Shown here one piece after another: positions 34,753 through 42,674 of a stretch of DNA of 64,000 bases. Positions within the stretch are counted from its first letter, which is position 1; each line of letters begins with the position of its first letter. The notes beneath the pieces are model-generated. The model saw nothing but the letters and a program-made list of their open reading frames with translations, did no database searches and was not told the origin of the DNA. The DNA is from Klenkia soli (lineage in GTDB: Bacteria; Actinomycetota; Actinomycetes; Mycobacteriales; Geodermatophilaceae), in NCBI RefSeq assembly GCF_900103975.1, contig NZ_FNIR01000014.1, positions 62,001 to 126,000 on the forward strand, in the 5' to 3' direction. The translations under genes and the position numbers were made by a program.

Positions 34753-36002
34753 CCGTCGACGTGGTCGCCCTCGTGGTGGCGGGGGTGCTGCTGGTCGCGT
34801 CGCTGGTCGCCGCGGTCGTCGACTCCCCCCGCGTGCCGGCGGCGGCGGTCGCCGTCCCCGGTGCGCTCGTGCTCGCCCTCCTGGGCATCGTCGGGTGGGC
34901 GCAGGCCGAGGACACCGTGCGGGAGGTCGCGCCCACCGTCGGGTTCCTCGTGGTGATCCTGCTGCTCAGCGACCTGGCCGACCGCGAGGGCCTGTTCACC
35001 TGGTCCGCGGCGGTCACCGCGCGCCGGGCCGGGCGCTCCCCGCAGGGCCTGCTGGTGCGGGTGGTCGCGCTGTCCGCCGTCGTCACGGCCGTGCTGTCGC
35101 TGGACGCCACCGTCGTCCTGCTGACCCCGGTCGTGCTGGCCACCGCCGCCCGCATGCGGGTGCCGGCCCGCCCGCACGCCTACGCCGCCGGGCACCTGTC
35201 GAACTCGGCGTCGCTGCTGATGCCGGTGTCGAACCTGACCAACCTGCTGGCCTTCGCCGCCACCGGGCTGACCTTCCTGCACTTCACCGCGCTGATGGCC
35301 GCGCCCTGGGTGGTGGCCGTGCTGGTCGAGTACGTGGTGCTCCGCTGGCTGTTCCGCGCCGACCTCCGGGTGCCGGTGGGCGAGCCGGTGGACCACGTGC
35401 CCCCGCCACCCGTGCTGGCGCTGGTCGTCGTCGGGCTGACCGTCGTCGGCTTCGGGGTCGCGTCGCTGACCGACATCGCCCCGGTGTGGCCCGCGCTGGT
35501 CGGCGTCCTGGTGCTGGCCGGCAAGCAGCTGGTCCGCCGCCGCACCCGCCCGGTGGAGCTGGTGGTCGCGGCCAACCTGCCGTTCGCGCTGTTCGTGTTC
35601 GGGCTGGCGGTGATCGTGCTGGCCCTGCAGCTCAACGGGCTGGAGCGACTGCTCACCGCCGTGCTGCCGGCCGGCGACGACCTGCTCGCCCTGCTCGGCG
35701 TCGCGGCGGTCTCGGCGGTGGTGGCCAACGTGCTCAACAACCTGCCGGCCACCCTGGCGCTGCTGCCCGCCGCCGCCGCCGTCGGTGGGCCGCCGACGCT
35801 GCTGGCGGTGCTGATCGGCGTCAACGTCGGGCCGAACCTGACCTACGTCGGGTCGCTGGCCAACCTGCTGTGGCGCCGGGTCTTCGCCGCCACCGGCGAG
35901 GAGTCGCCCAGCGCGGCCAGGTTCAGCCTGGTCGGCCTGGCCACGGTCCCGCTGACCCTGGTGCTGGCCACGGTCGCGCTCTGGGCCGCCCTGCAGATCT
36001 AG
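34749..36002 (+). CDS. ArsB/SLC13-like anion transporter
   Basis: A 417-residue protein with about eleven helices of the ion-transporter superfamily. SLDATVVLLTPVVLATAARM and VVANVLNNLPATLALLPAAA are the two intramembrane hairpin motifs, and GHLSNSASLLMPVSNLTNLL resembles ArsB/NhaD members. Coupling with the TauE/SafE gene suggests related substrates. No arsenic genes are seen nearby. Confidence 0.82.
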   Translation: MTVDVVALVVAGVLLVASLVAAVVDSPRVPAAAVAVPGALVLALLGIVGWAQAEDTVREVAPTVGFLVVILLLSDLADREGLFTWSAAVTARRAGRSPQGLLVRVVALSAVVTAVLSLDATVVLLTPVVLATAARMRVPARPHAYAAGHLSNSASLLMPVSNLTNLLAFAATGLTFLHFTALMAAPWVVAVLVEYVVLRWLFRADLRVPVGEPVDHVPPPPVLALVVVGLTVVGFGVASLTDIAPVWPALVGVLVLAGKQLVRRRTRPVELVVAANLPFALFVFGLAVIVLALQLNGLERLLTAVLPAGDDLLALLGVAAVSAVVANVLNNLPATLALLPAAAAVGGPPTLLAVLIGVNVGPNLTYVGSLANLLWRRVFAATGEESPSAARFSLVGLATVPLTLVLATVALWAALQI

Positions 36003-36022
36003 CCGACCTCCCCGGCCCCCTG

Positions 36023-36082
36023 GGCAAAGGAACCTCCGCACCCCCTTCTGGGGCCAGGAGGGGGTGCAGAGGTTCCTTTGCC
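36023..36082. terminator. 60-nt bidirectional hairpin
   Basis: A 29-nt arm starting GGCAAAGGAACCTC at 36023 pairs with 36054-36082, with two mismatches and a 2-nt loop. It lies between convergent ArsB-like and nadA genes. Its length exceeds a normal terminator and suggests a repeated palindromic element used as one. Confidence 0.7.
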
Positions 36083-36095
36083 TGAGAGGGGGTGG

Positions 36096-37124
36096 TCATT
36101 CGCCGCCGCGGCCGGGTTCGCCGATGGCGATCATGGCCTCGACGGCCCTGCGGGCCTTCGCCGCGGTCTCGTCGGGCACCTCGATCGCGCCGTACCCGGT
36201 CTGCAGCGTGCGCAGCAGCTTGGCCGGCGTGATCATCTTCATGTAGCGGCAGGCCGCGCGGTCGTTCATCGGGATGAACTGCGTGCCCGAGTTCAGCGCC
36301 CGCAGCTGGTGCAGGATTCCGACCTCGGTGGCCACCAGCACCTGCTTCGCGGTGGTCGCCGCGGCGGCCTCGGCCATGCCGCCGGTCGAGAGCACCCGGG
36401 TGCGGTCGGCCGGCAGGTCGCCGTTGCTGACCAGGTCGAGCACCGAGGTGGTGCAGCCGCACTCGGGGTGCACCAGGATCTCGGCGTCGGGGTGCGCGGC
36501 GATCTGCGACCGGACGTCCGACGGCGAGATGCCGGCGTGCACGTGGCACTCCCCCGCCCAGATGCGGATGTTCTCCCGACCGGTGACCCGCTTGACGTGC
36601 GCGCCGAGGAACTGGTCGGGGCAGAAGAGGATCTCGCGGTCCTCGGGGATCGACCGGACGACGTCGGCGGCGTTGGACGACGTGCAGCAGATGTCGGTCT
36701 CGGCCTTCACCGCGGCCGTGGTGTTGACGTAGCTGACCACCACCGCGCCCGGGTGCTCGGCCTTCCACTCGCGCAGCTGCTCGGCGGTGATGGAGTCGGC
36801 CAGCGAGCAGCCGGCGTCGAGGTCGGGCAGCAGCACCGTCTTGGACGGCGAGAGGATCTTGGCGGTCTCGGCCATGAAGTGGACGCCGCAGAACACGATC
36901 TCGCGGGCGTCGGTCTGCGCGGCCACGCGCGAGAGGTAGAGGGAGTCGCCGGTGTGGTGGGCGACGTCCTGGATCTCGGGCACCTGGTAGTTGTGCGCCA
37001 GGACGACGGCCCCGCGCTCGTCGGCGAGCCGGCGGACCTCGGCCGCCCACTCCTCGTACTGCGCGGGGGTCAGGGTGCGCTCGTCACCGGTCACGGCAGG
37101 GGCTGCGGCAGTCACGGTGACCAT
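36096..37124 (-). CDS. nadA: Quinolinate synthase
   Basis: A 342-residue iron-sulfur enzyme that condenses iminoaspartate with dihydroxyacetone phosphate to make quinolinate for NAD synthesis. [58 protein letters not shown] and [16 protein letters not shown] are diagnostic. Cluster cysteines are expected in [14 protein letters not shown] and AACRYM. GGGGGA precedes the ATG. nadB and nadC are not adjacent. Confidence 0.95.
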   Translation of the reverse strand: MVTVTAAAPAVTGDERTLTPAQYEEWAAEVRRLADERGAVVLAHNYQVPEIQDVAHHTGDSLYLSRVAAQTDAREIVFCGVHFMAETAKILSPSKTVLLPDLDAGCSLADSITAEQLREWKAEHPGAVVVSYVNTTAAVKAETDICCTSSNAADVVRSIPEDREILFCPDQFLGAHVKRVTGRENIRIWAGECHVHAGISPSDVRSQIAAHPDAEILVHPECGCTTSVLDLVSNGDLPADRTRVLSTGGMAEAAAATTAKQVLVATEVGILHQLRALNSGTQFIPMNDRAACRYMKMITPAKLLRTLQTGYGAIEVPDETAAKARRAVEAMIAIGEPGRGGE

Positions 37125-37208
37125 GATCCCCCGTCGCCGTGACCGTGCTGTGACCAGCCTGCCCTTACGATTCTCGGGTTCTGTTGATCAAACCCTCAAG
37201 GACTCCCC

Positions 37209-38075
37209 GTGCGCCGTCGTCCGATCGCCCTCGCCGTGCTCGCCACCGCCGCCCTCGCGGTGACCGCGTGCGCCCCGCAGGAGTCCTCCTCGAGCTCCTC
37301 GGCCTCCGGCAGCGGCGGTGGCTCCTGCACCCCCGAGGACCTCGCCACGGTCGCCGACGGCACCCTGACCGTCGCCACCGACGAGCCGGCCTACGAGCCG
37401 TGGGTGGTCGACGACGACCCGACCAGCGGCCAGGGTTACGAGTCGGCCGTCGCCTACGCCGTGGCCGAGCAGCTGGGGTACTCGGAGGACCAGGTCGAGT
37501 GGACCCGGGTGCCCTTCAACACCGCCATCTCCCCCGGTGACAAGTCCTTCGACTTCGACATCAACCAGTTCACGATCAACGACGAGCGCCGCCAGGCCGT
37601 CGACTTCAGCTCGCCGTACTACACGGCCACCCAGGCGGTCATCACCACCGCCGGCTCCGCGGCCGACGGGGCCACCTCGATCGCCGACCTCCAGGGCCTG
37701 CGGATCGGCGCGCAGGTGGCCACCACCAGCCTCGACGTGCTCACCGACGTCATCGCCCCCTCCAGCGACCCCGTCGTCTTCAACACCAACGACGACGCCA
37801 AGCTGGCCCTGCAGAACGGCCAGGTGGACGCGATCGTCGTCGACCTGCCCACCGCCTTCTACATCACCAGCGCCGAGCTCGACGACGGCGTGATCGTGGG
37901 CCAGGTGGCCGACTCCGGGAACTCCGGCGACCAGTTCGGCCTGCTGCTGGCCAAGGACTCCCCGATCACCGACTGCGTGAGCCAGGCCGTCGACGCCCTC
38001 GACGCCGACGGCACGCTGGCCGACCTGCAGCAGCAGTGGCTCTCCGAGGCCGCCGACGCCCCGGTCCTGAGCTGA
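37209..38075 (+). CDS. Amino-acid ABC transporter substrate-binding lipoprotein
   Basis: A 288-residue receptor with lipobox ALAVTACAPQ, Cys near residue 21, and a Ser/Gly linker. SBP_bac_3 features include LTVATDEPAYEPWVVDDDPT, FDFDINQFTINDERRQAVDF and LAKDSPITDCVSQAVDALDA. Acidic and aromatic residues in the pocket region suit a polar amino acid. AAGGA lies about 8 nt before the GTG. It begins a three-gene importer operon unrelated in position to the 23-27 kb system. Confidence 0.9.
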   Translation: MRRRPIALAVLATAALAVTACAPQESSSSSSASGSGGGSCTPEDLATVADGTLTVATDEPAYEPWVVDDDPTSGQGYESAVAYAVAEQLGYSEDQVEWTRVPFNTAISPGDKSFDFDINQFTINDERRQAVDFSSPYYTATQAVITTAGSAADGATSIADLQGLRIGAQVATTSLDVLTDVIAPSSDPVVFNTNDDAKLALQNGQVDAIVVDLPTAFYITSAELDDGVIVGQVADSGNSGDQFGLLLAKDSPITDCVSQAVDALDADGTLADLQQQWLSEAADAPVLS

Positions 38076-38950
38076 CCGCGTCCCTGACCGGCGGCGCCCC
38101 GGGTCTCCCGGCACCGTCGGAGCTGGAGCTGGGCCGGCGGGCGTACCGCGCCCGCCGGTCCCGGCGCTCCACCGGTGTCGCGCTGGTCTCCACGCTGGTC
38201 TTCGCGGTGGTCGCGTACCTGGTGGTCACCCGGTCGCCGGGCTGGCCGCGGGTGCAGACGACGTTCTTCTCGCTGTCGGTGGGCCGCGACGCGTTCCCGT
38301 CCATCCTGCGCGGGCTCTGGCTGAACCTGCAGGTGCTGCTGATCGGCGGTGCCTGCGTCGTCGTCCTCGGGCTGGGCATCGCGGTGCTGCGCACCCTGCG
38401 CGGGCCGGCGTTCGCCCCGCTGCGGCTGCTGGCCACCGGCTACGTCGACCTCTTCCGCGGCATGCCGCTGATCATCACGCTGTACCTGGTGGGCTTCGGC
38501 CTGCCCGCGCTGCGGCTGCAGGGCGTGCCCAACTCCCCGTTCGTGCTCGGCACGCTGGCGATCGTGCTGACCTACTCGGCCTACGTCGCCGAGGTGTTCC
38601 GCGCCGGCATCGAGTCGGTGCACCCCAGCCAGCGCGCCGCGGCCCGGTCGCTCGGGCTCACCCACCGGCAGACCACCCGGATCGTGGTGCTGCCCCAGGC
38701 CGTGCGGAACGTGACCCCCGCACTGCTCAACGACTTCGTGGCGCTGCAGAAGGACGTCGGGCTGATCTCGGTGCTCGGCGCGGTCGACGCCGTGCGCGCC
38801 GCGCAGATCTACGTCGGGCAGACGTTCAACTTCACCCCGTACGTGGTGGCCGGGCTGCTGTTCGTGCTGCTCGCCGTCCCCTCGGCCCGGATCGCCGACG
38901 GCGTGGCCGCCCGGGCCCGGCGCCGCCAGCAGAGCGGGAGCGTGCTGTGA
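38036..38950 (+). CDS. Amino-acid ABC transporter permease
   Basis: A permease of about 304 residues at most. The core has TGYVDLFRGMPLIITLYLVG and the EAA loop AAARSLGLTHRQTTRIVVLP. The start is uncertain. GTG at 38036 overlaps the receptor gene by 40 nt and lacks a good ribosome site. A CTG at 38072 forms a CTGA overlap with the receptor stop and could be used by coupled re-initiation. Downstream starts would cut the first helix. Confidence 0.85.
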   Translation: MALRGRRRPGPELTASLTGGAPGLPAPSELELGRRAYRARRSRRSTGVALVSTLVFAVVAYLVVTRSPGWPRVQTTFFSLSVGRDAFPSILRGLWLNLQVLLIGGACVVVLGLGIAVLRTLRGPAFAPLRLLATGYVDLFRGMPLIITLYLVGFGLPALRLQGVPNSPFVLGTLAIVLTYSAYVAEVFRAGIESVHPSQRAAARSLGLTHRQTTRIVVLPQAVRNVTPALLNDFVALQKDVGLISVLGAVDAVRAAQIYVGQTFNFTPYVVAGLLFVLLAVPSARIADGVAARARRRQQSGSVL

Positions 38951-39693
38951 GCGCCGTCCTCGACGTCCGCGGGGTCGTCAAGGCCTTCGGCGACAACGTC
39001 GTGCTGCGCGGGGTCGACCTGTCCGTCGACGAGCACCAGGTCGTCGCGCTGATCGGCGGCTCGGGGTCGGGCAAGTCGACCCTGCTGCGCTGCGCCTCGC
39101 TGCTGGAGACGGTGGACGACGGCCAGGTGCTGCTGGACGGCGAGGACATCACCGACCCGCGGGTGGACGCCGACGCCGTCCGCCGGCGGCTGGGTGTGGT
39201 GTTCCAGGCCTACAACCTCTTCCCGCACCTGTCCGTGCTGGACAACGTCGTGCTGGCCCCCACCCGGGTGCACGGCCGTTCCCGGGCCGACGCGCGCGAC
39301 GAGGCGCTCACGCTCCTGGGGCGGATCGGGCTGGCCGACAAGGCCGGCGAGTACCCCGACCGGCTCTCGGGCGGCCAGCAGCAGCGGGTGGCCATCGTCC
39401 GGGCGCTGGCGGTGCACCCCCGGGTGCTGCTGCTGGACGAGATCACCTCGGCCCTGGACCCCGAGCTGGTCGGCGAGGTGCTGCGGGTGGTCCGCGAGGT
39501 CGCCGCACAGGGCATGACCATCGTGATGGCCACCCACGAGATGGGCTTTGCGAAGCAGGTCGCCGACACCGTCTGCTTCCTGGACGCCGGCGTGGTGCTG
39601 GAGTCCGGCCCGCCCGAGCAGGTCCTGGGCGACCCGGTGGAGCCCAGGACCCGCCAGTTCCTCAGCCGCATCATCGACGCCGGCCGGTTGTAG
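38947..39693 (+). CDS. Amino-acid ABC transporter, ATP-binding protein
   Basis: A 248-residue ATPase. Walker A is GGSGSGKST, the Q-loop VFQAYNLFPH, the signature [15 protein letters not shown], and Walker B VLLLDEITSALDPE, with Ile in place of the usual Pro. The switch His is in VMATHEMGFAK. GTGA overlap with the permease. It completes the importer. Confidence 0.92.
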   Translation: MSAVLDVRGVVKAFGDNVVLRGVDLSVDEHQVVALIGGSGSGKSTLLRCASLLETVDDGQVLLDGEDITDPRVDADAVRRRLGVVFQAYNLFPHLSVLDNVVLAPTRVHGRSRADARDEALTLLGRIGLADKAGEYPDRLSGGQQQRVAIVRALAVHPRVLLLDEITSALDPELVGEVLRVVREVAAQGMTIVMATHEMGFAKQVADTVCFLDAGVVLESGPPEQVLGDPVEPRTRQFLSRIIDAGRL

Positions 39694-39702
39694 CCCCCCG
39701 CA

Positions 39703-39765
39703 GTTGATCATCGTCAGGTGGCTGGCGGCGCCGGCGTGGCGACCGACCACTTGCCGATGATCAAC
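39703..39765. repeat. 63-nt palindromic element, copy A
   Basis: The arm GTTGATCATCGTCAGGTGG (39703-39721) pairs with 39747-39765 with two mismatches. It flanks the AbiEi-like gene on the left. Copy B at 40779-40841 has the same length, arms and orientation but a different loop. Confidence 0.8.
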
Positions 39766-39822
39766 CGCGAGGTGTGCCAGGCGGGCTCGTGGAGCACAGT
39801 CGGGCGGGGTGTGCTGGCGGGC

Positions 39823-39898
39823 GTCCACACCGGGTGGTGCCGTCCACAGGTTCCCCGCCCCGGGCCGACTCGTGTCCTTCCCGGGTCACCGTGCCGGC
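39823..39898 (+). promoter_or_regulatory. Promoter with paired GTCCACA boxes
   Basis: GTCCACA occurs at 39823 and 39842, 19 nt apart, and matches 7 of 9 positions of the actinobacterial DnaA box TTGTCCACA. CACCGT (39887-39892) lies 6 nt before the ATG. The same layout occurs at 56643-56719. Confidence 0.55.
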
Positions 39899-40783
39899 AT
39901 GGACGCGCTGCCCCCCACCTTCTCGCTCGCCACCGCCCGCGCGGCCGGGCTCACCCGTGCCCAGCTGCGGGGTGGCCGGTACGTGCGGATCAGCCACGAC
40001 CTGGTGGTCCGTCTCGACGACGCGATCGACAGCCGCGAGCGGTTGCGGGTGCTGGCCACCGCCCTCCCCCACGACGCGGCCTGGAGCCACACCACGGCGG
40101 CCCACCTCCTCGGCGCGCCTGTCGACCTGCCCGCCCGGCCGCACGTCGCACTCACCCCACGCCGGGTGCTGCCCCAACGGTCCGACCTGGTCGTCCACGG
40201 CCGACGGCTGCTCCCGGACGACGTCGTCGAGGTCGACGGGCTGCGCATGACGGGCGGGGCACAGACCTTCCTGGACCTGGCCGCGGTGTTGCCCCCGGCC
40301 GAGCTCGTCGCCGTCGGTGATGCGCTGCTCCGCCGGGGCCACCTCTCGCCCGAGACCCTGCTGGCGCGTCTGTCGAGGGCCGAGCGGGTGCGCGGCGTGG
40401 TGCGCGCGCGCACCTGCGCACCGCTGCTGTCACCCGCGGCGATGTCCCGGCCCGAGAGCCTCGTCCGGTTCTGGCTGACCGACAGCCACCTGCCCGACCC
40501 GGAGGTGCAGGTCCCGGTGCTGGACCGCTGGGGCACCACGGTCGCGCATGCAGACCTCGGCTACCGGCGGTACCGGTTGCTGCTGGAGTACGAGGGCCGC
40601 CAGCACGCGGACTCCGAGCGGTTCGGCGCCGACGTCGACCGGTACTCCCTCATGGCCGCCGAGGGCAACCTCGTCCTGCGGTTCGCCGCCCGCCATCTGA
40701 ACCCGCGCACCGTCGTCGGCAGGACCGAGCGGGCCCTGCTCAGCCGCGGCTGGCGCCCCGGCACCGACCCCCGAGCCCGTTGA
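39899..40783 (+). CDS. AbiEi-like protein with nuclease-like C-terminus
   Basis: A 294-residue protein. Residues 1-110 resemble the winged-helix start of type IV AbiEi antitoxins (ATARAAGLTRAQLRGGRYVR, AWSHTTAAHLLGAPVDLP). Residues about 185-285 resemble DUF559/Vsr-type PD-(D/E)xK nucleases: VAHADLGYRRYRLLLEYEGR carries candidate Asp and Glu residues, followed by QHAD and RYSLMAAEGNLVLRFA. No AbiEii toxin is adjacent. The stop TGA lies inside the 40779-40841 palindrome. Role unknown; a self-contained defence or regulatory protein is possible. Confidence 0.8.
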   Translation: MDALPPTFSLATARAAGLTRAQLRGGRYVRISHDLVVRLDDAIDSRERLRVLATALPHDAAWSHTTAAHLLGAPVDLPARPHVALTPRRVLPQRSDLVVHGRRLLPDDVVEVDGLRMTGGAQTFLDLAAVLPPAELVAVGDALLRRGHLSPETLLARLSRAERVRGVVRARTCAPLLSPAAMSRPESLVRFWLTDSHLPDPEVQVPVLDRWGTTVAHADLGYRRYRLLLEYEGRQHADSERFGADVDRYSLMAAEGNLVLRFAARHLNPRTVVGRTERALLSRGWRPGTDPRAR

Positions 40784-40841
40784 TCATGGTCAGGTGGCTG
40801 GGCGACACGCCGCCGGCGGCAGCCACCCGCCGATGATCAAC
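40779..40841. repeat. 63-nt palindromic element, copy B
   Basis: The arm GTTGATCATGGTCAGGTGG (40779-40797) pairs with 40823-40841. Its GTTGATCA ends supply the stop codons of both convergent genes: TGA at 40781-40783 for the AbiEi-like gene and at 40837-40839 for the RNase H gene. It probably also ends both transcripts. Confidence 0.8.
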
Positions 40842-41928
40842 TCCTGAGGTGCGAGGTGTCGTTGACCAGGCGGACGCTGCTGGACCCGTCGCTGGACCAC
40901 ACCACCTCGCTCAGGCTGGCGGCCTCCAGGAAGACGCGGTGCACGATCTCGTCGCCCACCCCCAGGCCGGCGGCCAGCAGGAGCTTGATCGGGGTCACGT
41001 GGGTGACCAGCAGGACGGTCCTCCCGGCGTGCCGCTCCAGGATCCGGGCCCGTGCGGCGGCCACCCGGGTGGAGACGTCGGCGATCGACTCGCCACCGGG
41101 CGGGCGGACGTCGAGCGCGGCGCGCCAGCGGCGGAAGGCCAGCGGGTTGGCGGCCAGCGCCTCGGCGCCGGTCATGCCCTCCCAGCCACCGAAGTCCAGC
41201 TCCCGCAGGTCGCGGTCGACCTCGATGCCCAGGTCGAGCACCTCGGCGACGGCACCGGCGGTCTGCCGGCAGCGCTTGAGCGGCGAGGAGACGATCGCCT
41301 CGATGCCCCGGCCGACCATGGCCTGCGCGGCCGACGCGGCGTCGGCGCGGCCGAGGTCGGAGAGGTCGAGGTCGCTGCTGCCGCTGAACCGGCGCTCGGG
41401 GGTGTGCGCCGTCCGGCCGTGCCGCAGCAGCAGGGTGCGGGTGGTGACGACGGGGACCGGCTCGGCGGGTGGCGCGTCCTCGATCTCGACCGGGGCGGTG
41501 CCCAGGTCGCGGTGCACCGGCTTGCCGTCCATCGCGGAGTTGGCCAGCGCGTCGGCGGCGGAGTTCTGCGCGCGCGGGATCCAGGTGTAGCGGACCGTGC
41601 CCAGCTGCCGGGCGACGTCCCGGGCCTGGACGGCGAGCTTCTTCATGTCGGGGTGCTTGATCTGCCAGCGACCCGACATCTGCTCGACGACGAGCTTGGA
41701 GTCCATGCGGACCTCGACCGTCGCCTCCGGGTCGATGGACAGCGCGGCCTCGAGGCCGGCGACGAGCCCGCCGTACTCGGCGACGTTGTTCGTCGCCCGG
41801 CCGACCGAGGCGGCCCGCTCGGCCAGCAGGGCGCCGCTGTCGGCGTCCTTCACCAGCGCGCCGTATCCGGCCGGACCCGGGTTGCCCCGCGACCCGCCGT
41901 CGGCCTCCACGACCAGCCGCCGGCTCAC
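40837..41928 (-). CDS. Bifunctional RNase H / acid phosphatase
   Basis: A 363-residue fusion. Residues 1-140 form an RNase HI domain with VVEADGGSRGNPGPAGYGAL, the Glu of NNVAEYGGLVAG, Asp in RMDSKLVVEQ and NSAADALANS. Residues 165-363 form a histidine phosphatase with LLLRHGRTAHT, SSPLKRCRQTA and VTHVTPIKLLL. The M. tuberculosis homolog is Rv2228c, which combines RNase H with a CobC-like alpha-ribazole phosphatase. It overlaps the zinc-ribbon gene by 4 nt. Confidence 0.93.
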   Translation of the reverse strand: MSRRLVVEADGGSRGNPGPAGYGALVKDADSGALLAERAASVGRATNNVAEYGGLVAGLEAALSIDPEATVEVRMDSKLVVEQMSGRWQIKHPDMKKLAVQARDVARQLGTVRYTWIPRAQNSAADALANSAMDGKPVHRDLGTAPVEIEDAPPAEPVPVVTTRTLLLRHGRTAHTPERRFSGSSDLDLSDLGRADAASAAQAMVGRGIEAIVSSPLKRCRQTAGAVAEVLDLGIEVDRDLRELDFGGWEGMTGAEALAANPLAFRRWRAALDVRPPGGESIADVSTRVAAARARILERHAGRTVLLVTHVTPIKLLLAAGLGVGDEIVHRVFLEAASLSEVVWSSDGSSSVRLVNDTSHLRS

Positions 41929-42665
41929 AGCCCCGACTCGGCGGTGCGGACCAGGATCCGGTTGCAGTTCTCGCAGCGCAGCACGGTGTGCGGGTCGGCG
42001 TTGCGGGCGGCGGCCAGCTCGGTGCCGTAGAGCTCGATCCGGCAGCCCTCGCAGCGCCGGGCGTGCAGGGCGGCCGCCCCGGTGGTGCCGGTGGACTTGG
42101 CCACCCGGTCGTAGAGCGCGAGCAGCGGTGCGGTGATCGTGCCGGCGATCTCGGCCCGCTTCGCGGTGTGGGTCTGCTCGCCCTCGGCGATCTCGGCCAG
42201 GGCGGCGTCGCGGGCCTGCTCGGCGGTCGACTGGTCGGCCCGGGCGCCGGCGAGCCCCGCCTGGGCGGTCGCCAGCGTGGCGTCGGCGGCCTCGCGGCGC
42301 TCCATGAGCTCGAGCACCTGGTCCTCGAGGTCGCCCTGCCGGCGGGCCAGGGAGGCCATCTCCTGCTGCAGGCTGGTCATCTCCTTGGGCGTGGCCGCCC
42401 CCGAGTCCAGCCGCTGCTGGTCCTTGTCCGACCGGGCACGGACGGCGTCCACGTCGGTCTCGAGGCGCTTCTGCTCCCGGTCGAGGTCACGCACCTCGGT
42501 CTCGGCCCGGACGACGTCCGCGGTGAACTCCCGCTGGGCGTCCTCGGCCGCCGTGACGGCCGCGTTCTCGGGAAGGGTCCGCCGGCGGTGGGCGAGCTGC
42601 GCTAGCGCGACGTCCTCCGCGGCCAGGGCCAGCAGCTTCTGCTGGTCGAAGTGGTCTGCCTGCAC
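41925..42665 (-). CDS. Coiled-coil zinc-ribbon protein (Rv2229c-like)
   Basis: A 246-residue protein. Residues 20-170 form a long coiled coil (REQKRLETDVDAVRARSDKD and onward). The C-terminus carries CEGCRIELYG and RCENCNRIL, two CxxC pairs binding one zinc. Mycobacterial homologs are known as CdsZ or zf-RING_7 proteins. The start is GTG at 42665, 6 nt after TAGGTT. It is co-transcribed with the RNase H/phosphatase gene, an order conserved in actinobacteria. Confidence 0.9.
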   Translation of the reverse strand: MQADHFDQQKLLALAAEDVALAQLAHRRRTLPENAAVTAAEDAQREFTADVVRAETEVRDLDREQKRLETDVDAVRARSDKDQQRLDSGAATPKEMTSLQQEMASLARRQGDLEDQVLELMERREAADATLATAQAGLAGARADQSTAEQARDAALAEIAEGEQTHTAKRAEIAGTITAPLLALYDRVAKSTGTTGAAALHARRCEGCRIELYGTELAAARNADPHTVLRCENCNRILVRTAESGL

Positions 42666-42674
42666 CCGGTCAAC

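Noticed and set aside
33997-36002. Arsenic resistance operon
   Set aside because: The second transporter resembles ArsB/SLC13, but no ArsR, ArsC or ArsA gene is present and its partner is TauE/SafE-like.
39899-40783. Complete AbiEi/AbiEii toxin-antitoxin pair
   Set aside because: No nucleotidyltransferase toxin gene is next to either AbiEi-like gene, so they are listed as orphans.
39703-40841. CRISPR-like reading of the palindromic repeats
   Set aside because: Only two copies, 1 kb apart, flanking a gene. There is no regular repeat-spacer array and no cas gene.
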